This document shows positions 13,901-27,202 of a stretch of DNA of 64,000 nt, one piece after another; within the stretch, counting starts at the first letter, position 1, and each line of letters starts with the position of its first letter. The stretch spans positions 24,943 to 88,942 of the forward strand of contig CAJQUN010001227.1 of assembly GCA_907163345.1 (NCBI GenBank), given 5' to 3'. The notes below the pieces were generated by a model, which saw nothing but the letters and a program-made list of their open reading frames with translations, was not told the DNA's origin and searched no databases. Position numbers and translations under genes: made by a program. Source of the stretch: Haberlea rhodopensis (taxonomy: Eukaryota; Streptophyta; Magnoliopsida; Lamiales; Gesneriaceae).

Positions 13901-14450
13901 AGCCCGGGCTGACATCAGAGAGGCCGTATAATTTTTTTTCTTCTAGGAAAACCCTAAAACCGGGTGAAAAATTCTTACGGCTTTTTGAAAACTCAAAATT
14001 GGAATCTGCCAAAGCCAATATGTTACATTTACACCGTTATGACATTTGACTTTCATAAATCAGCCCGGGCTGACATCAGAGAGGCCGTATAATTTTTTTT
14101 CTTCTAGGAAAACCCTAAAACCGGGTGAAAAATTCTTACGGCTTTTGAAAACTCAAAATTGGAATCTGCCAAAGCCAATATGTTACATTTACACCGTTAT
14201 GACATTTGACTTTCATAAATCAGCCCGGGCTGACATCAGAGAGGCCGTATAATTTTTTTCTTCTAGGAAAACCCTAAAACCGGGTGAAAAATTCTTACGC
14301 ATTTTGAAAACTCAAAATTGGAATCTGCCAAAGCCAATATGTTACATTTACACCGTTATGACATTTGACTTTCATAAATCAGCCCGGGCTGACATCAGAG
14401 AGGCCGTATAATTTTTTTCTTCTAGGAAAACCCTAAAACCGGGTGAAAAA
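4901..14450 (+). repeat. ~160-bp satellite, homogenised block 1
   Basis: About 60 monomers that are almost identical. The visible variation is nearly confined to three spots: the length of the T run (7 or 8), CCGGGTG versus CCGGTG or CCGAGTG, and the bases after TTCTTACG (GCATTTT, GCTTTTT, CCTTTTT and shorter forms). Monomers are 159-161 bp, close to one nucleosome repeat. Each carries a 14-bp perfect palindrome with a CCCGGG (SmaI) site and one plant-telomere-like CCCTAAA. Such uniformity implies recent unequal exchange or amplification. No gene. Confidence 0.97.
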
Positions 14451-17400
14451 TTCTTACGCATTTTGAATACTCAAAATTGGAATCTGCCAACGCCAAGATG
14501 TACATTTACCCCGTTATGACATTTGAGTTTCATAAATCATCCCGGGATGACATCAGAGAGAGGCCATATAAATTTTTTCTTTAGGAAAACCATAAAACCG
14601 GGTGTGAAAAATGCTTAAGCATTTTGAAAACTCAAAATTGGAATCTGCCAAAGCCCATATGTTACATTACACCATTGACTTTTGACTTTCATAAATCATC
14701 CCGGGCTGACATCAGAGAGGCCGTTATAATTTTTTTACTTCTAGGAAAACCCTAAAATCGGGTGAAAAATTGTTAAGGCATTTTGAAAACTCAAAATTGA
14801 AATCTGCCAAAGCCAATATGTTACATTTACACCGTTTATGACATTTGACTTTCATTAAATCAACCCGGGATGACATCAGAGAGGCCGTATAATTTTTTTC
14901 TTCTAGGAAATCCTAAACCGGGTGAAAAATTGTTTACGCCGTTTGAAACTCAAAATTGGAATCTGCCCAAAGCCAATATGTTACATTTACAACGTTATTA
15001 CATTTGAATTTCATAAATCAGCCCGGGCTACATCAGAGAGGCCGTATAATTTTGTTTCTTTTAGGAAAACCCTAAAACCGGGTGAAAATTCTTAAGGCAT
15101 TTTGAAAACTCATAATTAGAATCTGCCAAAGCCAATATGTTATATTTACACCGTTATGACATTTGACTTTCATAATCAGCCCGGGCTGACGTCAATGAGG
15201 CCGTATAATTTTTTTTCTTCTAGGAAAACCCTAAAACCGGGTGAAATATTCTTACGGCTTTTTGAAAACTCAAAATTGAAATCTGCCAAAGCCAATATGT
15301 TACATTTACACCGTTATGACATTTGACTTTCATAAATCAACCCGGGCTGACATCAGAGAGGCCCGTATAATTTTTTTTCTTCTAGGAAAATCCTAAAACC
15401 GGTGTGAAAAATTCTTACGCCTTTTTGAAACTCAAAATTCGAATCTGCCAAACCCAATATGTTACATTTACACAGTTATGACATTTGACATTCATAAATC
15501 AGCCCGGGCTGACGTTAGAGAGGCCGTATAATTTTTTTCTTCGAGGGGAAACCCTAAAACTGGGTGAAAAATTCTTACGGCATTTTGAAAACTCAAATTG
15601 GAATCTGCAAAGCCAATATGTTTACATTTACACCGTTTGACATTTGACATTCATAAACTCAGTCCGGGCTGATATCAGAGAGGCCGTATCTGTTTTTTTC
15701 CTTCTAGGAAAACCCTAAACCGGGTGAAAATTCTTACGGCTTTTGAAAACACAAAATTGGAATCTGCCAAAGCCAATATGTTACATTTACACCGTTATGA
15801 CATTTGACTTTCATAAATCAGCCGGGCTGACATCAGAGAGGCCGTATAAATTTTTTTTTCTTCTAGGAAAACCCTAAAACAGGGTGCAAAATATTCTACG
15901 CCTTTTTGAAAACTCAAATTGAAATCTGCCCAAGCCAATATGTTACATTTACCCTTTATGACATTGACTTTCATAATCAACCCGGGCTGACATCAGAGAG
16001 GCCGTATAATTTTTTTCTTCTAGGAAATATCCTAAACCGGTCGTGGGTGAAAAATTTCTGTTACGCCTTTTTGAAAACTCAATTGAATCTTGCCAAAGCC
16101 GAATATGTTACATTTACACCGTTCGTTTATGACATTTGATCCATTCATAAATCAGCCGGGCTGACATCAGAGAGGCCGTTATAATTTTTTTCCCTTCGAG
16201 GGAAACCCTAAAACCGGGTTGTTTGAAAAATTCTTAAGGCATTTTGAAAACTCAAAATTGGAAAATGGCATGCCAAAGCCACATATGTTACATTTACACC
16301 GTTTATGACATTTTGACATTCATACAATCAGTCCGTGTGACATCAGAGAGGCCGTATATGTTTTTTCCTTCTCGGAAAAACCCTAAAACCGGGTGAACAC
16401 ATTCTTACGGCTTTTTGAAAACTCAAAATTGGAATCTGCCAAAGCCAATATGTTACATTTACACGCTAAGACATTTGACTTTCATAAATCAGCCCGGGCA
16501 AGACATCAGAGAGGCCGTATAATTTTGTTTCTTCTAGGAAAACCCTAAAACCGGGTGAAAAATTCTTACGGCTTTTTAAAAACTCAAAATTGGAATCTGC
16601 CAAAGCCAAGATGTTACATTTACACCGTTATGACATTTGAGTTTCATAAATCAGCCCGGGATGACATCAGAGAGGCCATATAAATTTTTTCTTCTAGGAA
16701 AACCATAAAACGGTGTGAAAAATGCTTAAGGCATTTTGAAAACTCAAAATTGGAATCTGCCAAAGCCAATATGTTACATTTACACCATTGACATTTGACT
16801 TTCATAAATCAGCCCGGGCTGACATCAGAGAGGCCGTATTATTTTTTACTTCTAGGAAAACCCTAAAATCGGGTGAAAAATTGTTAAGGCATTTTGAAAA
16901 CTCAAAATTGAAATCTGGCAAAGCCAATATGTTACATTTACACCGTTATGACATTTGACTTTCATAAATCAACCCGGGCTGACATCAGAGAGGCCGTATA
17001 ATTTTTTCTCTAGGAAAATCCTAAAACCGGGTGAAAAATTCTTACGCCTTTTTGAAAACTCAAAATTGGAATCTGCCAAAGCCAATATGTTACATTTACA
17101 CCGTTATGACATTTGACATTCATAAATCAGCCCGGGTGTTGACATCAGAGAGGCCTTATAATTTTTTTCTTCGAGGGAAACCCTAAAAACCAGGTGAAAA
17201 ATTCTTAAGGGATTTTGAAAACTCAAAATTGGAATCTGCCAAAGCCAATATGTTACATTTACACCGTTATGACATTTGACATTCGATAAATCAGTCCGTG
17301 CTGACATCAGAGAGGCCGTATATGTTTTTTCCTTCTAGGAAAACCCTAAAACCGGGTGAAAAATTCTTACGGCTTTTTTAAACTCAAAATTAGAATCTGC

Positions 17401-20400
17401 CAAAGCCAATATGTTACATTTACACCGTTATGACATTTGACTTTCATAAATCAGCCTGGGCTGACATCAGAGAGGCCGTATAATTTTGTTTCTTCTAGGA
17501 AAACCCTAAAACCGGGTGAAAATTTCTTAGGCATTTTGAAAACTCAAAATTGGAATCTGCCAAAGCCCAATATGTTTCATTTACACCGTTATGACATTTG
17601 ACTTTCATAATCAACCCGGGCTGACGTCAGAGACGCCCGATAATTTTTTTTTCTTCTAGGAAAAACCTAAAACCGGGTGAAATATTCTTACGCCTTTTTG
17701 AAAACTCAAATTGGAATCTGCCAAAGCCAATATGTTACATTTACAACGTTATTACATTTGACTTTCATAAATCAGCCCGGGCTGACATCAGAGAGGCCGT
17801 ATAATTTTGTTTCTTCTAGAAAAACCCTAAAACCGGGTGAAAATTTCTTAAGGCATTTTGGAAACTCAAAATTAGAATCTGCCAAAGCCAATATGTTATA
17901 TTTACACCGTTATGACATTTGACTTTCATAAATCAGCCCGGGCTGACGTCAAAGAGGCCGTATAATTTTTTTTCTTCTAGGAAAACCCTAAAACCGGGTG
18001 AAATATTCTTAAGCCTTTTTGAAAACTCAAAATTGAAATCTGCCAAAGCCAATATGTTACATTTACACCGTTATGACATTTGACTTTCATAAATCAACCC
18101 GGGCTGACATAAGAGAGGCCGTATAATTTTTTTCTTCTAGGAAAATCCTAAAACCGGGTGAAAAATTCTTACGCCTTTTTGAAAGCTCAAAATTCGAATC
18201 TTGCCAAACCCAATATGTTACATTTACACCGTTATGACATTTGACATTCATAAATCAGCCCGGGCTGACATCAAAGAGGCCGTATAATTTTTTTCTTCGA
18301 GGGAACCCTAAAACCGGGTGAAAAATTCTTAAGGCATTTTGAAAACTCAAAATTGGAATCTGCCAAAGCCAATATGTTACATTTACATCGTTATGACATT
18401 TGACATTCATAAATCAGTCCGTGCTGACATCAGAGAGGCCGTATATGTTTTTTCCTTCTAGGAAAACCCTAAAACCGGGGTGAAAAATTCTTACGGCTTT
18501 TAGAAAACTCAAAATTGGAATCTGCCCAAGCCAATATGTTACATTACACCGTTATGACATTTGACTTTCATAAATCAGCCCGGGCTGACATCAGAGAGGC
18601 CGTATAATTTGTTTCTTCTAGGAAAACCCTAAAACCGGGTGAAAATTTGTTAAGGCATTTTGAAAACTCAAAATTGGAATCTGCCAATGCCAATATGTTA
18701 CATTTACACCGTTATGACATTTGACTTTCATAAATCAGCCCGGTGGTGACGTCAGAGACGCCGTATAATTTTTTTCTTCTAGGAAAACCCTAAAACCGGG
18801 TGAAATATTCTTACGCCTTTTTGAAAACTCAAAATTGGAATCTGCCAAAGCCAATATGTTACATTTTACACCGTTATGACATTTGACTTTCATAAATCAG
18901 CCCGGGCTGACGTCAGAGAGGTCGTATAATTTTTTTTCTTCTAGGAAAACCCTAAAACCGGGTGAGTGAAATATTCTTACGCCTTTTTGAAAACTCAAAA
19001 TTGAAATCTGCCCAAAGCTAATATGTTACATTTTACACCATTATGACATTTGACTTTCATAAATCAACCCGGGCTGACATCAGAGAGGCCGTTATAATTT
19101 TTTTCTTCTAGGAAAATCCTAAAACCGGGTGGTGAAAAATTCTTACGCCTTTTTTGAAACTCAAAATTGGAATCTGCAAAGCCAATATGTTACATTTACA
19201 CCGTTTATGACATTTGACATTCATAAATCAGCCCGGGCTGACATCAAAGAGGCCGTATAATTTTTTTCTTCGAGGGAACCCTAAACCGGGTGAATGTGAA
19301 AAATTCTTAAGGCATTTTGAAAACTCAAAATTGGAATCTGCCAAAGCCAATATGTTTACATTTACACCGTTATGACATTTGACATTCATAAATCAGTCCG
19401 TGCTGACATCAGAGAGGCCGTATATGTTTTTTCCATCTAGGAAAACCCTAAAACCGGGTGAAAAATTCTTACGGCTTTTTTGAAACTCAAAATTGGAATC
19501 TGCCCAAGCCAATATGTTACATTTACACCGTTATGACATTTGACTTTCATAAATCAGCCCGGGCAGACATCAGAGAGGCCGTATAATTTGTTTCTTCTAG
19601 GAAAACCCTAAAACCGGGTGAAATATTCTTACGCCTTTTTGAAAACTCAAAATTGGAATCTGCCAAAGCCAATATGTTACATTTACACCGTTAGGACATT
19701 TGACTTTCATTAATAAGCCCGGGCTGACATCAGAGAGGCCGTATAATTTTTTTTCTTCTAGGAAAACCCTAAAACCTAGTGAAAAATTCTTACGGCTTTT
19801 AAAAACTCAAAACTGGAATCTGCCAAAGCTAATATGTTACATTTACAACCGTTCTGCATTTGACTTTCCTAAATCAGCTCGAGCTGACATCATAGAGGCC
19901 GTATAATTTTTTTTCTTCTAGGAAAACCCTAAAACCGGTGGTTGTGAAAAATTATTACGGCTTTTTGAAAACTCAAAATTGGAATCTGCCCAAGCCAAGA
20001 TGTTACATTTACACCGTTATGACATTTGACTTTTATATATCAGCCCGGGCTGACATCAGAGAGGCCGTATAATTTTTTTTCTTCTAGGAAAATCCTAAAA
20101 CCGGGTGAAAAATTCTTACGCCTTTTGAAAACTCAAAAATTGGAATCTGCCAAAGGCAATATGTTACATTTACACCGTTTATGACATTTGACATTCATAA
20201 ATCAGCCCGGGTTGACATCAGAGAGGCCTTATAATTTTTTTCTTCGAGGGAAACCCTAAAACCGGGTGAAAAATTCTTAAGGGATTTTGAAAACTCAAAA
20301 TTGGAATCTGCCAAAGCCAATATGTTACATTTACATCGTTATGACATTTGACATTCATAAATCAGTCCGTGCTGACATCAGAGAGGCCGTATATGTTTTC

Positions 20401-23400
20401 CTTCTAGGAAAACCCTAAAACCGGGTGTGAAAAATTCTTACGGCTTTTTGAAAACTCAAAATTGGAATCTGCCAAAGCCAATATGTTACAGTTACACCGT
20501 TATGACATTTGACTTTCATAAATCAGCCCAGGCTGACATCAGAGAGGCCGTTATAATTTTGTTTCTTCTAGGAAAACCCTAAAACCGGGTGAAAATTTCT
20601 TAAGGCATTTTGAAAACTCAAAATTGGAATCTTCCAAAGCCAATATGTTACATTTACACCGTTATGACATTTGACTTTCATAAATCAGCCCGGGCTGACG
20701 TCAGAGACGCCCGATAATTTTTTTTCTTCTAGGAAAATCCTAAAACCGGGTGAAAATTTCTTAAGGCATTTTGGAAACTCAAAATTAGAATCTGCCAAAG
20801 CCAATATGTTATATTTACACCGTTATGACATTTGACTTCATAAATCAGCCCGGGCTGAGTCAAAGAGGCCGTATAATTTTTTTTCTTCTAGGAAAACCCT
20901 AAAACCGGGTGAAAAATTCTTACGCCTTTTTGAAAACTCAAAATTGAAATCTGCCAATGCCAATATGTTACATTTACACCGTTATGACATTTGACTTTCA
21001 TAAATCAACCCGGGCTGACATCAGAGAGGCCGTATAATTTTTTTCTTCTAGGAAAATCCTAAAACCGGGGTGAAAAATTCTTACGCCTTTTTGAAAACTC
21101 AAAATTCGAATCTGCCAAACCCAATGTGTTACATTTTACACAGTTATGACATTTGACATTCATAAAGCAGCCCGGGCTGACATTAGAGAGGCCGTATAAT
21201 TTTTTTCTTCGAGGGAAACCCTAAACCGGGTGAAAAATTCTTAAGGCATTTTGAAAACTCAAAATTGGAATCTGCCAAAGCCAATATGTTACATTTACAC
21301 CGTTATGACATTTAACATTCATAAATCAGTCCGGGCTGACATCAGAGAGGCCCGTATATGTTTTTTCCTTCTAGGAAAACCCTAAAACCGGGTTGAAAAA
21401 TTCTTACGGCTTTTTGAAACACAAAATTGGAATCTGCCAAAGCCAATATGTTACATTTACACTGTTATGACATTTGACTTTCATAAATCAGCCCGGGCTG
21501 ACGTCAGAGAGGCCGTATAATTTTTTTTCTTCTAGGAAAACCCTAAAACCGGGTGAAATATTCTTACGCCTTTTTGAAAACTCAAAATTGGAATCTGCCA
21601 AAGCCAAGATGTTACATTTACACCGTTATGACATTTGACTTTCATAAATCAGCCCGGGCTGACGTCAGAGAGGTCGTATAATTTTTTTTCTTCTAGGAAA
21701 ACCCTAAAACCGGGTGAAATATTCTTACGCCTTTTTGAAAACTCAATTGAAATCTGCCAAAGCTAATATGTTACATTTACACCATTATGACATTTGACTT
21801 TCATAAATCAACCCGGGCTGACATCAGAGAGGCCGTATAATTTTTTTCTTCTAGGAAAATCCTAAAACCGGGTGAAAAATTCTTACGCCTTTTTGAAAAC
21901 TCAAAATTGGAATCTGCCAAAGCCAATATGTTACATTTACACCGTTATGACATTTGACATTCATAAATCAGCCCGGGCTGACATCAAAGAGGCCGTATAA
22001 TTTTTTTCTTCGAGGGAACCCTAAAACCGGGTGAAAAATTCTTAAGGCATTTTGAAAACTCAAAATTGGAATCTGCCAAAGCCAATATGTTACATTTAAA
22101 CCGTTATGACATTTGACATTCATAAATCAGTCCGTGCTGACATCAGAGAGGCTGTATATGTTTTTTCCTTCTAGGAAAACCCTAAAACCGGGTGAAAAAT
22201 TCTTACGGCTTTTTGAAAACTCAAAATTGGAATCTGCCCAAGCCAATATGTTACATTTACACCGTTATGACATTTGACTTTCATAAATCAGCCCGGGCAG
22301 ACATCAGAGAGGCCGTATAATTTGTTTCTTCTAGGAAAACCCTAAAACCGGGTGAAAATTTGTTAAGGCATTTTGAAAACTCAAAATTGGAATCTGCCAA
22401 TGCCAATATGTTACATTTACACCGTTATGACATTTGACTTTCATAAATCAGCCTGGGCTGACGTCAGAGACGCCGTATAATTTTTTTCTTCTAGGAAAAC
22501 CCTAAAACCGGGTGAAATATTCTTAAGGCTTTTTGAAAACTCAAAATTGGAATCTGCCAAAGCCAATATGTTACATTTACACCCTTAGGACATTTGACTT
22601 TCATAAATAAGCCCGGGCTGACATCAGAGAGGCCGTATAATTTTTTTCTTCTAGGAAAACCCTAAAACCGAGTGAAAAATTCTTACGGCTTTTTAAAAAC
22701 TCAAAACTAGAATCTGCCAAAGCTAATATGTTACATTTACACCGTTCTGCATTTGACTTTCCTAAATCAGCTCGAGCTGACATCAGAGAGGCCGTATAAT
22801 TTTTTTTCTTCTAGGAAAACCCTAAAACCGGGTGAAAAATTATTACGGCTTTTTGAAAACTCAAAATTGGAATCTGCCAAAGCCAAGATGTTACATTTAC
22901 ACCGTTATGACATTTGACTTTTATATATCAGCCCGGGCTGACATCAGAGAGGCCGTATAATTTTTTTTCTTCTAGGGAAACCCTAAAACCGGGTGAAAAA
23001 ATATTAAGGCATTTTGAAAACTCAAAATTGGAATCTGCCAAAGCCAATATGTTTCATTTACACCGTTATGACATTTGACTTTCATAAATCAGCCCGGGCT
23101 GACGTCAGAGAGGCCGTATAATTTTTTTTCTTCTAGGAAAACCCTAAAACCGGGTGAAATATTCTTACGCCTTTTTGAAAACTCAAAATTGAAATCTGCC
23201 AAAGCCAATATGTTACATTTACACCGTTATGACATTTGACTTTCATAAATAAGCCCGGGCTGACATCAGAGAGGCCGTATAATTTTTTTTCTTCTAGGAA
23301 AATCCTAAAACCTGGTGAAAAATTCTTACGCCTTTTTTAAAACTCAAAATTGGAATCTGCCAAAGCCAATATGTTACATTTACACCGTTATGACATTGAC

Positions 23401-25636
23401 TTTCATAAATCAGCCCGGGTTGACGTCAGAGAGGCCGTATAATTTTTTTTCTTCTAGGAAAACCCTAAAACCCGGTGAATATTCTTACGCCTTTTTGAAA
23501 ACTCAAAATTGGAATCTGCCAAAGCCAATATGTTACATTTACACCGTTATGTCATTTGACTTTAATAAATAAGCCCGGGCTGACATCAGAGAGGCCGTAT
23601 AATTTTTTTTCTTCTAGGAAAACCCTAAAACCGAGTGAAAAATTCTTACGGCTTTTTAAAAACTCAAAATTGGAATCTGCCAAAGCCAATATGTTACATT
23701 TACACCGTTATGACATTTGAATTTCATAAATCAGCCCGAGATGACATCAGAGAGGCCGTATAATTTTTTTTCTTCTAGGAAAACCCTAAAATCGAGTGAA
23801 AATTTCTTACGGCTTTTTGAATACTCAAAATTGGAATCTGCCAACGCCAAGATGTTACATTTACACCGTTATGACATTTGAGTTTCATAAATCAGCCCGG
23901 GATGACATCAGAGAGGCCATATAAATTTTTTCTTCTAGGAAAACCATAAAACCGGGTGAAAAATGCTTAAGGCATTTTGAAAACTCAAAATTGGAATCTG
24001 CCAAAGCCAATATGTTACATTTACACCATTGACATTTGACTTTCATAAATCAGCCCGGGCTGACATCAGAGAGGCCGTATAATTTTTTTACTTCTAGGAA
24101 AACCCTAAAATCGGGTGAAAAATTGTTAAGGCATTTTGAAAACTCAAAATTGGAATCCGCCAAAGCCAATATGTTACATTTACACCGTTATGACATTTGA
24201 CTTTCATCAACCCGGGCTGACATCGGAGAGGCCGTATAATTTTTTTTCTTCTAGGAAAACCCTAAAACCGGGTGAAAATTTTTTACGGCTTTTTGAAAAC
24301 TCAAAATTTGAATCTGCCAAAGCCAATATGTTACATTTACACCGTTATGACATTTGACTTTCATAAATAAGCCCGGGCTGACATCAGAGAGGCCGTATAA
24401 TTTTTTTCCTTCTCAGAAAACCCTAAAACCGAGTGAAAAATTCTTACGCCTTTTTGAAAACTCAAAATTGAAATCTGCCAAAACCAATATGTTACATTTA
24501 CACCATTATGACATTTGACTTTCATAAATCAGCGCGGGCTGACATCAGAGAGGCCGTATATTTCTTTTCTTCTATGAAAACCCTAAAACCGGGTGAAAAA
24601 TTCTTAAGGCATTTTGAAAACTCAAAATTGGAATCTGTCAAAGCCAATATGTTACATTTACACCGTTATGACATTTGACTTTCATCAACCCGGGCTGACA
24701 TCGGAGAGGCCGTATATTTTTTTTCTTCTATGAAAACCCTAAAACCGGGTGAAAAATTCTTAAGGCATTTTGAAAACTCAAAATTGGAATCTGCCAAAGC
24801 CAATATGTTTCATTTACACCGTTATGACATTTGACTTTCATAAATCAGCCCGGGCTGACGTCAGAGAGGCCGTATAAATTTTTTTCTTCTAGGAAAACCC
24901 TAAAACCGGGTGAAATATTCTTACGCCTTTTTGAAAACTCAAAATTGAAATCTGCCAAAGCCAATATGTTACATTTACACCGTTATGACATTTGACTTTC
25001 ATAAATAAGCCCGGGCTGACATCAGAGAGGCCGTATAATTTTTTTCCTTCTCAGAAAACCCCAAAACCGAGTGAAAAATTCTTACGCCTTTTTGAAAACT
25101 CAAAATTGAAATCTGCCAAAACCAATATGTTACATTTACACCGTTATGACATTTGACTTTCATAAATCAGCGCGGGCTGACACAGAGAGGCCGTATATTT
25201 TTTTTCTTCTATGAAAACCCTAAAACCGGGTGAAAAATTCTTAAGGCATTTTGAAAACTCAAAATTGGAATCTGCCAAAGCCAATATGTTACATTTACAC
25301 CGTTATGACATTTGACTTTCATAAATCAGCCCGGGCTGACATCAGAGAGGCCGTATCATTTTTTTTCTTCTAGGAAAACCCTAAAACTGGGTGAAAAATT
25401 CTTACGGCTTTTAGAAAACTCAAAATTGGAATCTGCCAAAGCCAATATGTTACATTTACACCGTTATGACATTTGACTTTCATAAATCAGCGCGGGCTGA
25501 CATCAGAGAGGCCGTATATTTTTTTTCTTCTATGAAAACCCTAAAACCGGGTGAAAAATTCTTAAGGCATTTTGAAAACTCAAAATTGGAATCTGCCAAA
25601 GCCAATATGTTACATTTACACCGTTATGACATTTGA
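14451..25636 (+). repeat. ~160-bp satellite, divergent block with higher-order order
   Basis: About 70 monomers falling into recognisable types: (A) CTTCGAGGG in place of CTTCTAGG; (B) CAGTCCGTGCTGAC with GTATATGTTTTTTCC; (C) AATTTTGTTTCTTC with GAAAATTTCTTAAGG; (D) GACGTCAGAGACGCC; (E) GACGTCAGAGAGG with GAAATATTC; (F) CAACCCGGG with GAAAATCC and CGAATCTGCC. From about 16.3 to 22.2 kb they recur in a similar order, giving a higher-order period of about 0.96 kb (6 monomers; sometimes 5 or 7). Indel-rich monomers occur near 15.8-16.4 kb. The block ends abruptly at the retroelement LTR. No gene. Confidence 0.93.
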
Positions 25637-27163
25637 TGATAGGCTTAGATTTTGAGTGATTTAACTGTAATTTCTTCTCATTTTCCGTACTTTTTCCTGG
25701 ATGATATTATGTTTTTTGGTGTTTATTCGTTTGTTTCAGGAAATTAGATCGGAAGTGGAAGAAATGAGCTTATATGAAGATAACGGGCGAAATCGAGGCG
25801 TAAAAGATGAGAAAATGAAGAAGATGATTTTTTTTCAGATCTCGATCGATCGAGATTTATTCTCGATCGATCGAGCCAGCCAGAAGCGAGAATCAGAATT
25901 TTTGAAGTCTCGATCGATCGGTGGAAATATCGATCGATCGAGCGAGGCAGTAACCTCGGAGCTGAAATTTTCAAATTCTCGATCGATCGGTGGAAAATCC
26001 CGATCGATCGAGCGAGGCAGTGAGTGAAAAAGGCTGATGTGAACAGTGCACCGATCGATCGGTGAAATTCTCGATCGATCGAGACGCGAAATCTGAAGAT
26101 TTTATTTTCCTTTTTTATCGAGATTTTGGAGGGCTTTTTAGGGTGATTCTCTTCTACACAATAAGGGACGAATTTTGAGGAGGAATTTGATATCCAATAT
26201 CAGACGATTTCTAGGTCAAGGAGCCGCCGCCCAACGCCGCCAAGGAGATCCAATCTCCGTTCTTCGTCCAAAGTCGAGCCAATCTCTTTCGGAGTGCAAG
26301 GAAGGAACAACAGAAGAAATCACGGTGCAACGCACGGATTCATCCATCGTTTATCGTATTTCTGAACTTTAGTTTATTTGATTTTCATTTTCATTTGTTG
26401 TTTTTGAGGTCGAGAGACAAGAAAACTCATCTGTATTTGATTTGAATTGAATTTGGTTTATATTATTGAAGTTTTAGTTCGTTGTGTTTGATATCTTGAT
26501 TCATTGGTATTTGAGCGCATTGATATTTATTGTTCATAGATTAATTGCTTGTGTAGATCAAAGTCTAGCTAGCTTTGATTGAATTTGAGGGTTACAGCCG
26601 AGATCGAGAGATAACGCTGTAACACGCTCCATTAATTTATGATGTATGTCACGATTGAGATCGAGAGATGATATCGCATACGTGAGAACTTGAAATCGAA
26701 GATTTAGAGTTATAAGGTTTTGATAATTTAAGCAACTTTGAATTAGTAAATAGGTGCACGAGAGTGACTTTTCTAATTTATTGTTAGTTTCGTTACAGCT
26801 CGAGAGAGTGTATCGAATAATAGTGAAAACCTTCACCTTTAAAATCAATTGAGTGATAATTTGAGAATTCCGTTGAATCAGTAGAGATAATATAATTGAA
26901 CGACGAGCTTGGTAATTTTCTCGAGTGACTTACCTTCGCATTTCCGGAACCATTCTATTCATTGTTTCTAGTTTAATTTTTTATTCTTTAGTTTAATTTA
27001 GTTCTAGTAAATCAAACTCCTTTTATCATAGGCTAAATATAATTTTATTAATCTTATTTGGTTACTTATACGTTAGTCCCTGTGGATTCGACAACCTGTA
27101 CTTAATTTTCACTATACTAAAACTTGACAACCGTGCACTTGTGGTAGAATCGCTTCAAACCTT
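25637..27163 (+). mobile_element. plus-strand LTR of the Athila-type family
   Basis: Begins TGATAGGCTTAG directly after satellite ending ATTTGA. It is an inverted copy of 27203-28732: both arms are about 1.53 kb and differ by roughly 1% or less where I compared them (for example near 26290-26340 versus 28030-28080). The family start is fixed by the minus-strand copy, where TGATAGGC follows a polypurine tract. The 3' terminus is not certain: arm identity ends at 27163, and a TG...CA terminus could lie at 27157 (GCTTCA). No primer-binding site follows it, so it is not the 5' LTR of an intact plus-strand element. It could be a solo LTR or a rearrangement product. Short reading frames rich in S-R-S-I-D-R come from the CGATCGATCG repeats and are not genes. 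Confidence 0.85.
25841..26083 (+). repeat. cluster of 8 CGATCGATCG palindromes in the LTR
   Basis: Eight copies of the 10-bp core CGATCGATCG within 243 bp, in flanks CTC...GAG, CTC...GGTGG, CCC...GAGCG and ACC...GGTG. They are unevenly spaced and separated by unrelated sequence, so this is not a simple tandem repeat. It lies in the 5' part of the LTR, where U3 enhancers would be expected. The same cluster is present in the inverted LTR at 28285-28527. Confidence 0.9.
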
Positions 27164-27202
27164 CCTTGAAATATCTTTTGTTTAAAAATAAAGCGGTCAA
27201 GT
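27164..27202. other. 39-bp spacer between tail-to-tail LTRs
   Basis: Unpaired AT-rich centre of the large inverted repeat, containing TTTTGTTTAAAAATAAAG. On both sides the arms end ...GCTTCAAACCTT read outward-in. It resembles neither a primer-binding site nor satellite. Whether it is leftover LTR end, 5' leader or filler DNA cannot be decided here. Confidence 0.7.

Noticed and set aside
4901..14450. Interstitial telomere array because of CCCTAAA
   Set aside because: Only one unit occurs per 160-bp monomer, with no tandem run of TTTAGGG.
1..25636. CRISPR-like array
   Set aside because: The repeats are about 160 bp, contiguous and without unique spacers, in a plant nuclear context.
25701..26027. 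108-codon frame rich in S-R-S-I-D-R in the LTR (also inverted at 28341-28667)
   Set aside because: It is produced by the CGATCGATCG palindromes, and both strands give similar frames.
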